Made by a program: the position numbers and the translations under genes. From Desulforamulus reducens MI-1 (GTDB lineage: Bacteria; Bacillota; Desulfotomaculia; Desulfotomaculales; Desulfotomaculaceae): a stretch of 64,000 bases of DNA. Below the pieces are notes generated by a model, which searched no databases, was not told the DNA's origin, and saw only the letters and a list, made by a program, of their open reading frames with translations. Positions 1 to 9,407 of this stretch are shown piece by piece. Position 1 is the first letter of the stretch, and the number at the start of each line of letters is the position of its first letter. The DNA is taken from assembly GCF_000016165.1 (NCBI RefSeq), contig NC_009253.1, positions 248,001 through 312,000 of the forward strand, in the 5' to 3' direction.

Positions 1-482
1 AAATGGCCCTGGATAAGGTAAAACTGGAGGAAGAATACTTTCATATTTCACCCTTTAAGCTTAGTGGCGGGCAACAGCGAAGAGTTGCCATAGCCGGGAT
101 TTTAGCCATGGAGCCCAAGATATTACTGCTAGATGAACCAACAGCTGGCTTAGACCCCCAGGGGAGGCAACAGTTGATGGGGATGTTTTCTAGCCTTTGT
201 AAAAAAGAAAAAGTAACCGTAGTGCTGGTAACCCATGATATGGAGGAGGTTGCTAACCGGGCTGATCGTGTAACTGTTTTGCAACGGGGGAAGCTGATCA
301 TGGAAGGGACACCGCGGGAGGTATTTTGCCGAGGAGAGGAACTGGCGTCCGCTGGACTTTCAGTTCCTTTTGCAGCAGAACTTGCCACTTCTCTAAGAGT
401 GAAGGGATTTAATATAAAAAATCTTGCCACCCTACAGGAGGCAGAACGGGAACTGGAGAGAATACTAAAGGCTAAGCGATAA
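1..482 (+). CDS. ecfA2: Energy-coupling factor transporter ATPase EcfA2, 3' part
   Basis: This is the C-terminal part of an ABC ATPase; the window begins inside the gene, so the P-loop half is missing. Visible from the frame of the ATG at 3 are the ABC signature LSGGQQRRVAIAG, the Walker B box ILLLDEPTAGLDP and the H-loop VLVTHD. The SPFKLSGGQ context and the long helical C-terminal tail are typical of ECF vitamin-transporter ATPases. In Firmicutes the gene follows ecfA1 in the rpoA-rplQ locus and precedes ecfT, exactly as here. The product sits on the cytoplasmic face and, with a second ATPase, drives EcfT and exchangeable substrate-binding S components. The assignment to A2 rather than A1 rests on its position next to ecfT. 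Confidence 0.93.
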   Translation, partial: MALDKVKLEEEYFHISPFKLSGGQQRRVAIAGILAMEPKILLLDEPTAGLDPQGRQQLMGMFSSLCKKEKVTVVLVTHDMEEVANRADRVTVLQRGKLIMEGTPREVFCRGEELASAGLSVPFAAELATSLRVKGFNIKNLATLQEAERELERILKAKR

Positions 483-579
483 AGGGTAGCCAAAGACTTT
501 AGTCCTTTAGATATATGTAAATAAAACAAGAGTTAATGACTAATGACTAAAAGCTAATGGTTACACAGGAGGAAATACC

Positions 580-1389
580 TTGTTCCTTTTTTCAAACATA
601 ACAGTTGGTCAGTATTATCCTACAAAATCCATTATTCATCATATGGATCCCCGGGCAAAGCTTTTGGCCATGCCTCTGATTATTGCAGCGGTACTCCTGG
701 CGAATCACAGGCTGGGTTATTTAATAACGGCTACCATGGTATTTTTGGCAGTGGCCTTGGCTAGGGTACCTATGGTTTCCTTCTTACGGGGGATGAAATT
801 TCTCTGGCTGTTTCTATTGATTAGTCTTATATTACAGACCCTTACTTATCCAGGCGAAGTATTATGGCAGTGGGGTTTTTTAGCCGTAAGCCGGGAGGGC
901 TTACTATTGGGCTTAAAGCTCGCTTACCAATTAACTTTACTGATTTTGACAGCCATGCTGTTGACCATGACCACCACCCCGGTTAACCTGACCGGAGCCT
1001 TGGAGAAACTTTTCCAGCCCTTTAAGCCCTTGGGGTTACCAGCCCATGAACTGGCCATGATGATGGCCATCGCACTGCGGTTTATACCCACATTACTAGA
1101 GGAAGCTGAAGCGATCATGAAGGCGCAGCAGGCCAGAGGGGGAAGCATTGCTGCCGGGAAACTTGGCCCTAGGTTAAAAGCTGCTGTGGCTTTGTTAGTA
1201 CCACTACTGGCTGGCTCTCTGAGGAGAGCGGACGAACTGGCCCTAGCAATGGAGGCACGCTGTTATCGGGGAGACCAAGGCCGTACAAAGCTCAAGCAGT
1301 ACCAATATAAAATGATGGACTTCCTGATACTTATTGTTGTTGCAGTGATAACAGCCATGGTTATCCTGAATCGTTGGGGCATAATATAG
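580..1389 (+). CDS. ecfT: Energy-coupling factor transporter transmembrane protein EcfT
   Basis: Integral membrane scaffold of the ECF vitamin importer that couples the ATPase pair to S components. The 269-residue protein has several hydrophobic segments (about residues 28-60, 72-90, 105-130 and a C-terminal one at 245-265). It carries the Ala-Arg-Gly coupling motif (QQARGGS, about residue 185) and a second EARCYRG motif near 225, both diagnostic for EcfT. The start is TTG at 580, 7 nt after AGGAGG at 567-572; no ATG fits. It follows ecfA2 by 97 nt. That spacer holds a short run of degenerate gactaat repeats (about 532-560). truA normally follows ecfT directly in Firmicutes; here the trp operon separates them. 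Confidence 0.95.
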   Translation: MFLFSNITVGQYYPTKSIIHHMDPRAKLLAMPLIIAAVLLANHRLGYLITATMVFLAVALARVPMVSFLRGMKFLWLFLLISLILQTLTYPGEVLWQWGFLAVSREGLLLGLKLAYQLTLLILTAMLLTMTTTPVNLTGALEKLFQPFKPLGLPAHELAMMMAIALRFIPTLLEEAEAIMKAQQARGGSIAAGKLGPRLKAAVALLVPLLAGSLRRADELALAMEARCYRGDQGRTKLKQYQYKMMDFLILIVVAVITAMVILNRWGII

Positions 1390-1417
1390 GTTTTTTTGCA
1401 TATTATTGAAATATGCA

Positions 1418-1446
1418 TTGACTTAGTTTAGTTTGTGTGTTAACCT
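1418..1446 (+). promoter_or_regulatory. Weak candidate promoter for the trp operon
   Basis: TTGACT at 1418-1423 is followed after 17 nt by TAACCT at 1441-1446. The -35 is good and the -10 is poor. A small hairpin (TGCATAT/ATATGCA, 1397-1417) lies just upstream with its T-run on the 5' side, so it would act as a terminator only on the - strand. Confidence 0.3.
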
Positions 1447-1518
1447 AAATCCTAATTTAGTAAGATAGCTGAGATGAGTTTAGTTAAATAGAAGAGTTGA
1501 GAATAGCTGAGAATAGTG

Positions 1519-1580
1519 AGATCGGGACAACTATGTCTTTTTTTAAACCGGAGCTCATATTTCGAGCTGCCGGTTTTTTG
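1519..1580 (+). terminator. Leader terminator upstream of trpE, possibly a T-box remnant
   Basis: Left arm 1545-1556 and right arm 1564-1576 form a 12-bp stem (AAACCGG AGCTC against GAGCT CCGGTTT, one bulged G) followed by T-runs. It lies 57 nt before the trpE start, so transcription must pass it or start after it. Just upstream, gatcgggacaac at 1520-1531 repeats the 5' start of the second ilv T-box at 39641-39652, but no specifier loop or T-box bulge sequence follows. The stem is certain; attenuation is inferred. Confidence 0.6.
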
Positions 1581-1588
1581 CATTTTTT

Positions 1589-1605
1589 TGGGGGTCAGAC
1601 CCCCG
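1589..1605 (+). repeat. GGGGGTC/GACCCCC palindrome before trpE
   Basis: A short near-perfect palindrome (gggggtcagaccccc) flanked by T- and A-runs lies between the leader terminator and the trpE ribosome site. It resembles small REP-like palindromes seen in many genomes. No function is evident. Confidence 0.45.
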
Positions 1606-1636
1606 TAAAAAATGTCGAATGATGGAGGTGAGAGAT

Positions 1637-3160
1637 TTGTATAATCCTTCCTTTACGGAGTATCGTTCATTAGCCGAAGAATATAACTTAATTCCAGTTT
1701 ACAGGGAGTATCTGGCCGACACCGAAACCCCAGTTTCAGTTTACGAAAAACTGGCGCCCATGGGCCCCAGCTTCTTACTAGAGAGTGTTGAGGGGGGAAT
1801 AACCCTGGCCCGGTATTCTTTTATTGGCTGCCAGTGTTTTTTAAGCTATCGATTTCACCAAGGACGAGCGGAGTATAGGGGGTTAGCTGGCAAGGTTCGA
1901 TTACATGGGGGGCCACTACAGGCACTGGAGGGGGTCCTAAGCAGGTTTCGTACACCAGAATTATCTGGCTTGCCCCGCTTTACTTCCGGTGCGGTGGGTT
2001 ATTTTGGTTATGACATGATACGCCATCTGGAACACCTACCCAATAAGAAGGAGGATGAACTTAATTTACCCATCTGCCAGCTTATGTTTCCCGGAGTGGT
2101 GCTGGCCTTCGATCATGTAAAGCGAACGTTATTAATTATTGCCAATCATCCTCTCAGTGGATCTCCGGAGGAATCCTACAGGGAAGCCATAAAAAAAATA
2201 GACCGAGTGGCAGAAAGAATTTTTCAGCAAGAAAAAATCAACTATTCTCCCAAGTCCAATGCCCAGGGATATCCAATGAACCAAATAAATCAATTCTTAG
2301 CTGAAAAATCATCCATAACCAAAGAACATTTTGAAGAAGCTGTCCAAAAAGCGAAAAAACATATTCAGGCAGGCGACATATTTCAGGTGGTATTATCACA
2401 GCGGTTTACGTTGCCCTTTTCCGGCCAACCCCTTCACCTATACAGAAGACTACGCGCTATTAATCCTTCGCCCTACCTCTATTATCTTGATTTTGGGGAC
2501 TTTTCCCTAGTGGGGGCTTCACCGGAAATGCTGGTGCGTCTGGAAGGCAACCAAGTAATCACCCATCCCATTGCTGGTACCAGGCCAAGGGGAAAGCAGC
2601 GGGAAGAAGATAACCTGCTGGCAGAGCAGTTACTGGCCGATGAAAAGGAACGGGCAGAACATTTGATGTTGGTAGATTTAGGACGTAATGACTTGGGTAG
2701 GGTTTGTTTGCCAGGCACTGTCAAGGTTAGCCAATTCATGAAAGTCGAACGATACTCCCATGTGATGCATCTGGTTTCCCATGTGGAAGGGCAAATGGAG
2801 AAAGCTAACAACAGCCTTGGGGTATTGGCAGCCTGTTTTCCTGCAGGTACTGTAACCGGAGCTCCCAAAATCAGGGCCATGCAAATTATTGACGATTTGG
2901 AACCCCTAGCGAGGGGGCCCTACGCCGGGGCCGTAGGCTATGTGGACTTTGCCGGCAACCTTGATACAGCCATCATCATCCGCACAGCCATCCTACGGGA
3001 GGGCAAAGCATACATACAGTCAGGTGCCGGCATTGTGGCAGATTCCGATCCAACCAAGGAGTATGAAGAAACACTGCATAAAGCCAGGGCCATGGCATCG
3101 GCAGTACTAGCAGCAACCAATGAGGAGGGGGAGAGGTTTTATGCTGGCTGTACTGGATAA
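1637..3160 (+). CDS. trpE: Anthranilate synthase component I
   Basis: Converts chorismate and ammonia (from TrpG) to anthranilate, the first committed step of tryptophan synthesis. The N-terminal anthranilate-synthase domain (about 15-160) has YSFIG in the region expected for feedback binding of tryptophan. The chorismate-binding domain (about 235-500) has IQAGDIFQVVLSQRF, PIAGTRPRG, DLGRNDLGRV, FPAGTVTGAPK and QSGAGIVADS. I place the start at TTG 1637, 6 nt after GGAGGTG (1624-1630), giving 507 aa. An ATG at 1619 lies upstream of and inside this ribosome site and is less likely. The 3' end overlaps trpG by 20 nt. It is the first gene of trpEGDCFBA. Confidence 0.97.
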   Translation: MYNPSFTEYRSLAEEYNLIPVYREYLADTETPVSVYEKLAPMGPSFLLESVEGGITLARYSFIGCQCFLSYRFHQGRAEYRGLAGKVRLHGGPLQALEGVLSRFRTPELSGLPRFTSGAVGYFGYDMIRHLEHLPNKKEDELNLPICQLMFPGVVLAFDHVKRTLLIIANHPLSGSPEESYREAIKKIDRVAERIFQQEKINYSPKSNAQGYPMNQINQFLAEKSSITKEHFEEAVQKAKKHIQAGDIFQVVLSQRFTLPFSGQPLHLYRRLRAINPSPYLYYLDFGDFSLVGASPEMLVRLEGNQVITHPIAGTRPRGKQREEDNLLAEQLLADEKERAEHLMLVDLGRNDLGRVCLPGTVKVSQFMKVERYSHVMHLVSHVEGQMEKANNSLGVLAACFPAGTVTGAPKIRAMQIIDDLEPLARGPYAGAVGYVDFAGNLDTAIIIRTAILREGKAYIQSGAGIVADSDPTKEYEETLHKARAMASAVLAATNEEGERFYAGCTG

Positions 3161-3710
3161 CTATGATTCCTTTACCTATAACCTGGTTCAGTTAGTTAGA
3201 GAATTAGGCCAAGAGGTAAGGGTTTATCGAAACGATGCTGTTAGCTTGAAAGAATTGTTGTCGCCTGAAATAAAGGGCTTAATTATTTCACCGGGACCGG
3301 GGCGACCCGAGCAAGCAGGAATCTGCCAGGAGGCCGTCCGCTATTTGGTGGGTAAACTTCCTATTCTAGGGGTTTGTTTGGGGCATCAAGTCATTGCCCA
3401 ATCCCTGGGGGGAAGGGTAGTTCCAGCAGCAAGGTTGATGCATGGCAAAACTTCTGCTATTTGCCATGATAATAGAGGTCTCTACAGTAACATTCCCCAA
3501 CAATTTGTTGCTGCACGGTATCATTCACTGGCGGTAGAAGAAAAGAGCTTACCCACCTGTTTAAAGGTCACGGCCCGCACGAAGGAGGGTGAGGTGATGG
3601 GAATTCGACATCAGCATTACCCGGTGGAGGGAGTCCAGTTCCATCCGGAATCCATTGCAACCACCTGTGGTAAAGATTTACTAAGCAATTTTATTAATCA
3701 GAGTTCATGA
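3141..3710 (+). CDS. trpG: Anthranilate synthase component II (glutamine amidotransferase)
   Basis: Class I glutamine amidotransferase that supplies ammonia to TrpE. The catalytic triad is visible: Cys79 in GVCLGHQ, and His168 and Glu170 in HPES. The oxyanion region SPGPGRP is at about 50-56. The start is ATG 3141, preceded by GGAGGGG and GAGAGG; an ATG at 3120 would add seven residues made from the ribosome site itself. At 189 aa it matches stand-alone TrpG/PabA proteins. It may also serve p-aminobenzoate synthesis, as in Bacillus; the sequence alone cannot decide this. It overlaps the end of trpE, implying translational coupling. Confidence 0.95.
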   Translation: MLAVLDNYDSFTYNLVQLVRELGQEVRVYRNDAVSLKELLSPEIKGLIISPGPGRPEQAGICQEAVRYLVGKLPILGVCLGHQVIAQSLGGRVVPAARLMHGKTSAICHDNRGLYSNIPQQFVAARYHSLAVEEKSLPTCLKVTARTKEGEVMGIRHQHYPVEGVQFHPESIATTCGKDLLSNFINQSS

Positions 3711-3745
3711 GTTAGTTGAGACGAGTGGAGAAGGAGGAGAGATGA

Positions 3746-4783
3746 GTGATTACTGAAGCTATTCAAAAAGTTGTAGCAGGGATAAACCTGTCTGAGGCCG
3801 AGGCGATGGAAACCATGCAAGAGGTAATGGAAGGAAAGGCCACTCAGGCCCAAATTGCCAGCCTTTTAACAGCCCTGCATTTAAAGGGGGAAACTGTACC
3901 AGAAATTACAGGTTTTGCACGAACCATGCGTACTAAGGTTATTCGAGTGCAGACCAAGCGAAGGAATCTGGTGGATACCTGCGGTACAGGTGGCGACGGG
4001 GCCAATACCTTTAATATTTCGACGGCCTGTGCCTTTGTGTTGGCCGGCGCGGGGCTGCCTGTGGCCAAACATGGCAATCGCTCTGTTTCTAGCAAGTGCG
4101 GCAGTGCAGATGTGCTGGAGCAACTGGGCGTTTTCGTACAGTTAACTCCGGAGGAAGCAGGGCTTTGCCTTGATCAAGTTGGAATAGCCTTCCTTTTTGC
4201 ACCCCTCCTGCATGGAGCCATGAAATACGCTGCAGCTCCTAGAAAGGAAATAGGTATTCGTACGGTTTTTAATATATTAGGTCCTCTTACCAATCCGGCC
4301 TTTGCGGAGAACCAAGTGCTAGGGGTTTATTCTTCAGACTTAGCCCCGGTTTTAGCCCAGGTGTTGGCTAACCTGGGTACCAAGCGATCCTTTGTAATCC
4401 ATGGGTGCGGTGGCCTGGATGAAATATCTTTAGCCGGTGAGGCACTGGTGTATGAAGTGAAGGACAATCAGGTAAAGGAAATGATTATAGATCCCATGGA
4501 TTACGGCTTAGACAGGGCACCTATCTCAGCCCTGGCAGGGGGAGATGCCAAAAGGAATGCCAGAATGATAAAAAATATTCTAAGCGGTGCACCGGGCCCC
4601 CAACGGGACACCATTATTATCAATGCAGCTTTGGGACTGATAGCCGGTGGATTGGTAAGGGATTTGGCAATGGGTATTCGGCTGGCGGAACAAATTATTG
4701 ATGAGGGCTATGCCTTGAAAAAGTTAAATCTTTTGGTGGAGTTTAGCCAAACACTGGTTGGGAGGAGGTCCGCAGCCCTTTGA
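3746..4783 (+). CDS. trpD: Anthranilate phosphoribosyltransferase
   Basis: Transfers phosphoribosyl from PRPP to anthranilate. The 345-aa protein has the small helical N-terminal domain (1-70). It then has the PRPP-binding glycine loop DTCGTGGDGANTFNISTA, the KHGNRSVSSKCGSADVLE segment and the GPLTNPA motif (about residues 178-184). The start is GTG 3746, 6 nt after AAGGAGGAG. The stop overlaps the TTG start of trpC (TTGA, 4780-4783). The 35-nt gap after trpG contains short gagttgag-type repeats. Confidence 0.97.
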   Translation: MITEAIQKVVAGINLSEAEAMETMQEVMEGKATQAQIASLLTALHLKGETVPEITGFARTMRTKVIRVQTKRRNLVDTCGTGGDGANTFNISTACAFVLAGAGLPVAKHGNRSVSSKCGSADVLEQLGVFVQLTPEEAGLCLDQVGIAFLFAPLLHGAMKYAAAPRKEIGIRTVFNILGPLTNPAFAENQVLGVYSSDLAPVLAQVLANLGTKRSFVIHGCGGLDEISLAGEALVYEVKDNQVKEMIIDPMDYGLDRAPISALAGGDAKRNARMIKNILSGAPGPQRDTIIINAALGLIAGGLVRDLAMGIRLAEQIIDEGYALKKLNLLVEFSQTLVGRRSAAL

Positions 4784-5577
4784 TTCTGGAAAAAATTAAA
4801 GAAAAGAAAAGAGAAGAAATTCGGCAACTACTTCTTACTGCCAATGTAGCCCACATGAAAAAGAAAATTTTGGAGTTACCCCCAGCCAGAGATTTTCGAA
4901 AGGCCCTTTATAATCAGGGACAGGTAAGCCTCATTGCAGAAATTAAGAAGGCCTCCCCTTCAAAGGGGCTGCTTTGCCCAAACTTTGATCATCGCCAACT
5001 GGCCCATATATACCAGTCCAATGGAGCTGCAGCGTTATCAGTTTTAACAGATGAGAACTTTTTCTTAGGAAAATTGACTTATCTGGAGGAAATAAAGCAA
5101 CAAAGCAGCCTACCCCTTCTAAGGAAAGATTTTATTCTTGACCCTGTGCAGCTTTATCAAAGCCGACTGGCTGGAGCAGATGCAGTTTTATTAATTGCCG
5201 GGCTGCTTACCCCCGGCGAGCTTAGTCAATTATTTTTGTTATGCCGAGAAATTGGTATGCAAGCATTGGTGGAAGTACATACCCAAGAGGAATTACAACG
5301 GGTACTGACTACGGATGCAAAGTTGATTGGCATTAATAATCGGGATCTCTCCACCTTTCAAACCAATTTGGCAACCACCGCAAAACTGCTGGAGCAGGTA
5401 CAAATAGAGGATATTACCATTGTCAGTGAAAGTGGTATTGCCCAAAAAGAGGATATAAAATTTCTAAAATCCCTGGGGGTTCATGGGGTTCTGGTGGGAG
5501 AAGCTCTGGTAACCGCCCAGGATATTGCTAAAAAGGTGCAGGAAATTGTTGTGGCAGGCGGAAGGGGTGAAGCTTGA
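4780..5577 (+). CDS. trpC: Indole-3-glycerol phosphate synthase
   Basis: Closes the indole ring: CdRP to indole-3-glycerol phosphate, CO2 and water. This is a TIM barrel of 265 aa with the catalytic stretch EIKKASPSKG (Glu and first Lys), LLRKDFILDPVQ (second catalytic Lys), the VEVHTQEEL strand, GINNRDLSTF and ESGI near the C-terminus. The TTG start at 4780 overlaps the trpD stop and lies downstream of GGAGGAGG (4761-4768). It is separate from trpF, unlike the fused enterobacterial protein. Confidence 0.97.
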   Translation: MILEKIKEKKREEIRQLLLTANVAHMKKKILELPPARDFRKALYNQGQVSLIAEIKKASPSKGLLCPNFDHRQLAHIYQSNGAAALSVLTDENFFLGKLTYLEEIKQQSSLPLLRKDFILDPVQLYQSRLAGADAVLLIAGLLTPGELSQLFLLCREIGMQALVEVHTQEELQRVLTTDAKLIGINNRDLSTFQTNLATTAKLLEQVQIEDITIVSESGIAQKEDIKFLKSLGVHGVLVGEALVTAQDIAKKVQEIVVAGGRGEA

Positions 5578-5578
5578 T

Positions 5579-6205
5579 ATGGTTCGAGTGAAAATTTGTG
5601 GTGTTCAGGATCCAAAGATCGGAGTAGCAGCTGCCCTGGCAGGGGCAGACGCCATCGGCATAGTCTTTGCCAGCAGTAGTAGAAGAGTAACACCGGAACA
5701 GGCCCGGGAAATCTGTCAGGCTTTACCTCCATTTACCGCTAGAGTGGGTATCTTTGTGGATACGCCGCAGCAAGAAGTACAACAGATTGCTCATTTTTGT
5801 GGCTTGGATGTGATTCAACTACATGGCGGTGAAAGTGCTGATTACTGCCGAGATCTGGGATTCAGGTGTATTAAAGCAATACCTGCCAGAAATAGGCAAT
5901 GCCTGGAGGAAGCCAATGCCTTCCCAGTCAGTGCGTTGCTGGTGGATTCCTATGTCAATGGAAAGAGCGGAGGAAACGGCTGCACCTTTAATTGGCACTT
6001 GCTAGAAGGGCTTCAACTAAATAAACCCTTAATCCTGGCCGGAGGACTGAATATCGAGAATGTTGGACGTGCAGTGGCCTATGTTCGACCCTACGGTGTC
6101 GATGTTTCCAGCGGGGTGGAAGTAAAGGGCCAAAAAGATATCCCTTTGATTAAAGCTTTTATAAAAAGAGTCAGAGAGGTGAGCTTCAATGCAACCGGAT
6201 CATAG
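5579..6205 (+). CDS. trpF: Phosphoribosylanthranilate isomerase
   Basis: Amadori isomerase converting PRA to CdRP. The 208-aa TIM barrel starts [10 protein letters not shown] with the catalytic Cys7, and has [30 protein letters not shown] and LAGGLN; the VDVSSGVE loop near the C-terminus binds phosphate and carries the catalytic Asp. The start is ATG 5579, one base after the trpC stop, behind GGAAGGGGTGA. Its end overlaps trpB by 17 nt. Confidence 0.96.
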   Translation: MVRVKICGVQDPKIGVAAALAGADAIGIVFASSSRRVTPEQAREICQALPPFTARVGIFVDTPQQEVQQIAHFCGLDVIQLHGGESADYCRDLGFRCIKAIPARNRQCLEEANAFPVSALLVDSYVNGKSGGNGCTFNWHLLEGLQLNKPLILAGGLNIENVGRAVAYVRPYGVDVSSGVEVKGQKDIPLIKAFIKRVREVSFNATGS

Positions 6206-7379
6206 AGGTTATTTTGGCCCTTACGGTGGTGCCTTCGTGCCAGAAACACTGATGCCTGCACTGGAAGAACTAATCCAGGCTTACGGGGCAGCCAGTGAGG
6301 ATGAAGAATTTTTAAAGGAGGTAACATATTATTTAAATGATTATGTAGGACGGCCATCTCCTATTTATTTTGCCCGTGCCCTCAGTGAGGGGACCGGGGG
6401 AGCCAAGATTTTTCTGAAGAGAGAGGATCTAAATCATACCGGCGCCCATAAAATTAACAATACCATCGGACAACTGCTGCTGGCCCGGCGGATGGGTAAA
6501 AAACGAATCGTAGCAGAAACCGGGGCGGGGCAGCATGGTGTGGCCACCGCTACGGTTTCTGCCATGCTGGGTATGCAATGTGTTGTCTATATGGGTGAAG
6601 AAGACATCCGACGCCAGGCCCTTAATGTATTTCGTATGCGCTTACTGGGGGCAGAGGTGGTTAAGGTCAGTTCTGGTACTGGAACATTAAAGGATGCTAT
6701 GAATGAAGCCATGAGGGACTGGGTTACAAATGTAAGGAATACTTTCTATGTGATTGGTTCGGTGGCGGGACCACACCCTTATCCTAAAATGGTAAGGGAC
6801 TTCCAATCCATTATTGGTCGAGAAGCCCGGGAACAAATGCTCAAAAAAACCGGCAGACTGCCTGATTATGTGGTGGCCTGTGTAGGTGGCGGTAGTAATT
6901 CCATGGGTATTTTTTATCCATTCTTAGAAGATCAAGAAGTCCATTTAGTTGGGGTAGAAGCAGGGGGGCTGGGGTTGTCTTCCGGGCAACATGCAGCCCC
7001 TCTCACAGTTGGACGGCCTGGGGTTTTGCATGGCTCCTATAGTTATTTAATGCAGGACTCCCACGGCCAAGTTCACTCGGTTTATTCCATATCGGCGGGG
7101 CTGGATTATCCGGGGGTTGGTCCGGAGCACAGCTACCTAAGGGATGCTGGGAGAGTCCGCTACACGGTGGCCACCGATAAAGAAGCCCTGGAGGCCTTCC
7201 ATTTACTTTGCCGAACCGAAGGAATCCTGCCAGCCCTGGAGAGTTCCCATGCACTGGTGGAGGCCGTAAAATTAGCCAAGGTACTGGACAATAGCCACAA
7301 CATTCTGGTTTGTTTATCTGGGCGAGGAGATAAAGATGTTCATACAGTTGCCGAGGGAATGGGGGAAGAACTGGTATGA
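6189..7379 (+). CDS. trpB: Tryptophan synthase beta chain
   Basis: PLP enzyme condensing indole and serine to tryptophan. The PLP lysine is Lys88 in NHTGAHKIN; the phosphate-binding loop GGGSNS and the GRGDKD segment near the C-terminus are present. The N-terminal [14 protein letters not shown] is that of the classic TrpB1 type that partners TrpA. 396 aa is the usual length. The ATG at 6189 lies within the trpF 3' end, and the stop overlaps the trpA start (ATGA). Confidence 0.98.
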   Translation: MQPDHRGYFGPYGGAFVPETLMPALEELIQAYGAASEDEEFLKEVTYYLNDYVGRPSPIYFARALSEGTGGAKIFLKREDLNHTGAHKINNTIGQLLLARRMGKKRIVAETGAGQHGVATATVSAMLGMQCVVYMGEEDIRRQALNVFRMRLLGAEVVKVSSGTGTLKDAMNEAMRDWVTNVRNTFYVIGSVAGPHPYPKMVRDFQSIIGREAREQMLKKTGRLPDYVVACVGGGSNSMGIFYPFLEDQEVHLVGVEAGGLGLSSGQHAAPLTVGRPGVLHGSYSYLMQDSHGQVHSVYSISAGLDYPGVGPEHSYLRDAGRVRYTVATDKEALEAFHLLCRTEGILPALESSHALVEAVKLAKVLDNSHNILVCLSGRGDKDVHTVAEGMGEELV

Positions 7380-8179
7380 CAGGGGTAGAAAAAATAAATG
7401 CAACTTTTAACAAGGTCCGGGAGAAACATGAAAAGGCCTTGGTAACCTATGTGACTGCTGGAGACCCGGATCTTAAGACAACGGGTCGCCTTATTTGCAG
7501 CATGGACAGGGCCGGAGCGGATATCATTGAAATAGGGATTCCCTTCTCGGATCCCTCAGCCGATGGGCCTGTCATTCAGCGGGCATCGGCCAGGGCATTA
7601 AAGGAAGGAACCAATCCACCAGCTATTTTAGAGCTAGTAAAAGAAGTGAAAGAACAAGTTCTGGCTCCTTTAATCTTAATGTCTTACTATAACCCCATTT
7701 TACAATATGGCTTATTAGAATTTTGCCGTGATGCCGCAAATGCCGGGGCAGCGGGATTGATAGTGCCAGATTTGCCACTGGAAGAATCTACAGAATTGCT
7801 GCTGGCAGCAGGGCAGGTAGGTCTAGCTTTGATTCCACTGGTGGCCCCTACCACCAATCGTCGTCGTTTAGCAAGAATCACTGCTGCTGCCCAAGCCTTT
7901 GTTTACTGTGTGACAGTGACAGGAATTACAGGAACCTCTCAAAATGTCACCGGAGAGATTGAAGAATTGTCCAAGGAAGTTCGAGAAGCTACGGAACTAC
8001 CTATGGTGGCCGGCTTTGGCATTGCCAGCCCGGAACAAGCGGTCAAAGTGGCCAAATATTGTGACGGTGTGGTGGTGGGTAGTGCCCTAGTTAAATTAGT
8101 GGAAACCCATCAGGAGGATTCTCTGGAACCAGTGGCAAACCTTACCCGGCAACTGAAACAGGCATTAGTACAACCCTAG
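7376..8179 (+). CDS. trpA: Tryptophan synthase alpha chain
   Basis: Cleaves indole-3-glycerol phosphate to indole and glyceraldehyde 3-phosphate and channels indole to TrpB. The 267-aa TIM barrel has the catalytic Glu in [20 protein letters not shown], the second catalytic Asp in [14 protein letters not shown] and the phosphate-binding GFGI and VVGSALV segments. It starts in a 4-nt overlap with trpB and is the last gene before a terminator. Confidence 0.98.
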   Translation: MTGVEKINATFNKVREKHEKALVTYVTAGDPDLKTTGRLICSMDRAGADIIEIGIPFSDPSADGPVIQRASARALKEGTNPPAILELVKEVKEQVLAPLILMSYYNPILQYGLLEFCRDAANAGAAGLIVPDLPLEESTELLLAAGQVGLALIPLVAPTTNRRRLARITAAAQAFVYCVTVTGITGTSQNVTGEIEELSKEVREATELPMVAGFGIASPEQAVKVAKYCDGVVVGSALVKLVETHQEDSLEPVANLTRQLKQALVQP

Positions 8180-8309
8180 AGGGACTAGGAAGATCCAGCC
8201 ACCGTATTACGCCAGAGAAATATAGAACACATTAAACATTCTTGAGTTCTTGTAAATGCAATTTGGTTGCTTCTTTCTGGCTTCTTGAGTAAAATAATAA
8301 AGAAACTTT

Positions 8310-8338
8310 CCCCTGCATTATCCTGCAGGGGATTTTTT
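8310..8338 (+). terminator. Rho-independent terminator of the trp operon
   Basis: Eight-bp stem CCCCTGCA (8310-8317) against TGCAGGGG (8324-8331), a 6-nt loop, then a T-run at 8333-8338. It ends trpEGDCFBA and separates it from truA. Confidence 0.9.
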
Positions 8339-8397
8339 AAGCATATATTTGCCATTGCCAATTATCCATGTTAGTCACTCAGCGGAGGTAAGGCTTC

Positions 8398-9141
8398 ATG
8401 AAAAATATTAAATTAACCCTAGCCTATGATGGTACAAATTATCATGGTTTTCAAGAGCAGCGGGGGACCGGATTGGCAACCATACAGGAAGCTTTAGAAA
8501 AAGCCCTCAGTACCATCGCCCAAACCCCTATTCAAGTGATCGGGGCAGGACGAACCGATGCAGGCGTGCATGCCCAAGGGCAGGTGGTTAATTTTCGCAG
8601 TGAGAAATGGCCGGTGCCAGCTGAAAAAGCCCCTTTAGCCCTGAATGTTTTACTGCCAGGGGACATCAAGGTGGTGAAGGCAGAGGAGGTACCTATGGAC
8701 TTTCACGCCCGATTTTCGGCAGTGGCTAAGACTTACCGCTATTCAATCTATCACCACAGAGTGATGTCACCCTTTCATCGGTACTATTGCTATCATGAAC
8801 CCAGAAGATTAGATGTTAACGCCATGCAAGAAGGAGCGGCTTACCTGCTAGGCACCTATGATTTTAAAAGTTTTCAGGCCCAAGGAACCCCGGTTAAGGA
8901 TACAATCAGGACCATCTACCGGGCAGACATTATTGAAGATGCGCCGGTCATAAACCTATATTTGAGAGGAAATGGCTTTCTGTATAATATGGTGCGTATT
9001 ATTACGGGTACATTATTAAATATTGGCTTTGGCAAAATCAAACCGGAGGATATGGTGAAGATTATTGAGTCCAAGAACCGTACCCTTGCCGGCACAACTG
9101 CTCCACCCCAGGGGCTTTGTTTAATGGAAGTGGAGTATTAG
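8398..9141 (+). CDS. truA: tRNA pseudouridine(38-40) synthase
   Basis: Isomerises uridines 38-40 in the anticodon stem of many tRNAs. The 247-aa protein has the catalytic Asp in [15 protein letters not shown], the FHARF-x-AKTYRY segment and [12 protein letters not shown] near the C-terminus, all standard for TruA. The ATG at 8398 follows GGAGGT (8384-8389). It belongs to the truA-rplM-rpsI block, and in relatives directly follows ecfT. Confidence 0.97.
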
Positions 9142-9167
9142 GTTTGGGGTAATTCTTTTCGGTCTAG

Positions 9168-9196
9168 CCGTGAGCCTTGAGCCATGAGCTCCTAGT
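9168..9196 (+). repeat. GCCATGAGC-type degenerate repeat
   Basis: A short run of agccgtgagccttgagccatgagct units between truA and rplM. It is a partial member of the spacer repeat family seen at 35008, 44891 and 51130. Confidence 0.5.
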
Positions 9197-9300
9197 ATTG
9201 GTATGTATGTAATACGGGGTAATTGTTGAAAAGGCAGATTACCGTTGATGAAGATACCTTAAAGAAATACCTTCCAATGAACAAAGTAATGCCCTTCTAC

Positions 9301-9329
9301 TTGACACCGCTATAGGTATGGATTAAAAT
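9301..9329 (+). promoter_or_regulatory. Sigma-A promoter for rplM-rpsI
   Basis: Perfect -35 TTGACA (9301-9306), 17-nt spacer, -10 TAAAAT (9324-9329). Transcription would begin near 9336, giving a leader of about 70 nt before rplM. Confidence 0.85.
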
Positions 9330-9335
9330 ATCCTT

Positions 9336-9407
9336 ATGTGTGGCCAGTTGCGATTCCCGCCCCGTTATCGTAAGCTGGCGACAGGCTGTAAGGAGGGTAA
9401 CGGATAA
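9336..9407 (+). promoter_or_regulatory. Structured rplM leader (candidate L13 leader)
   Basis: The leader can fold with CCAG/CTGG closing a GCGAT/ATCGT stem. CCGTTA (9362-9367) can also pair with TAACGG (9398-9403), which brackets the ribosome site AGGAGGG. Autoregulatory L13 leaders are known ahead of rplM in Firmicutes. The fold is my reading; a covariance-model match to the L13 leader family would settle it. Confidence 0.5.
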
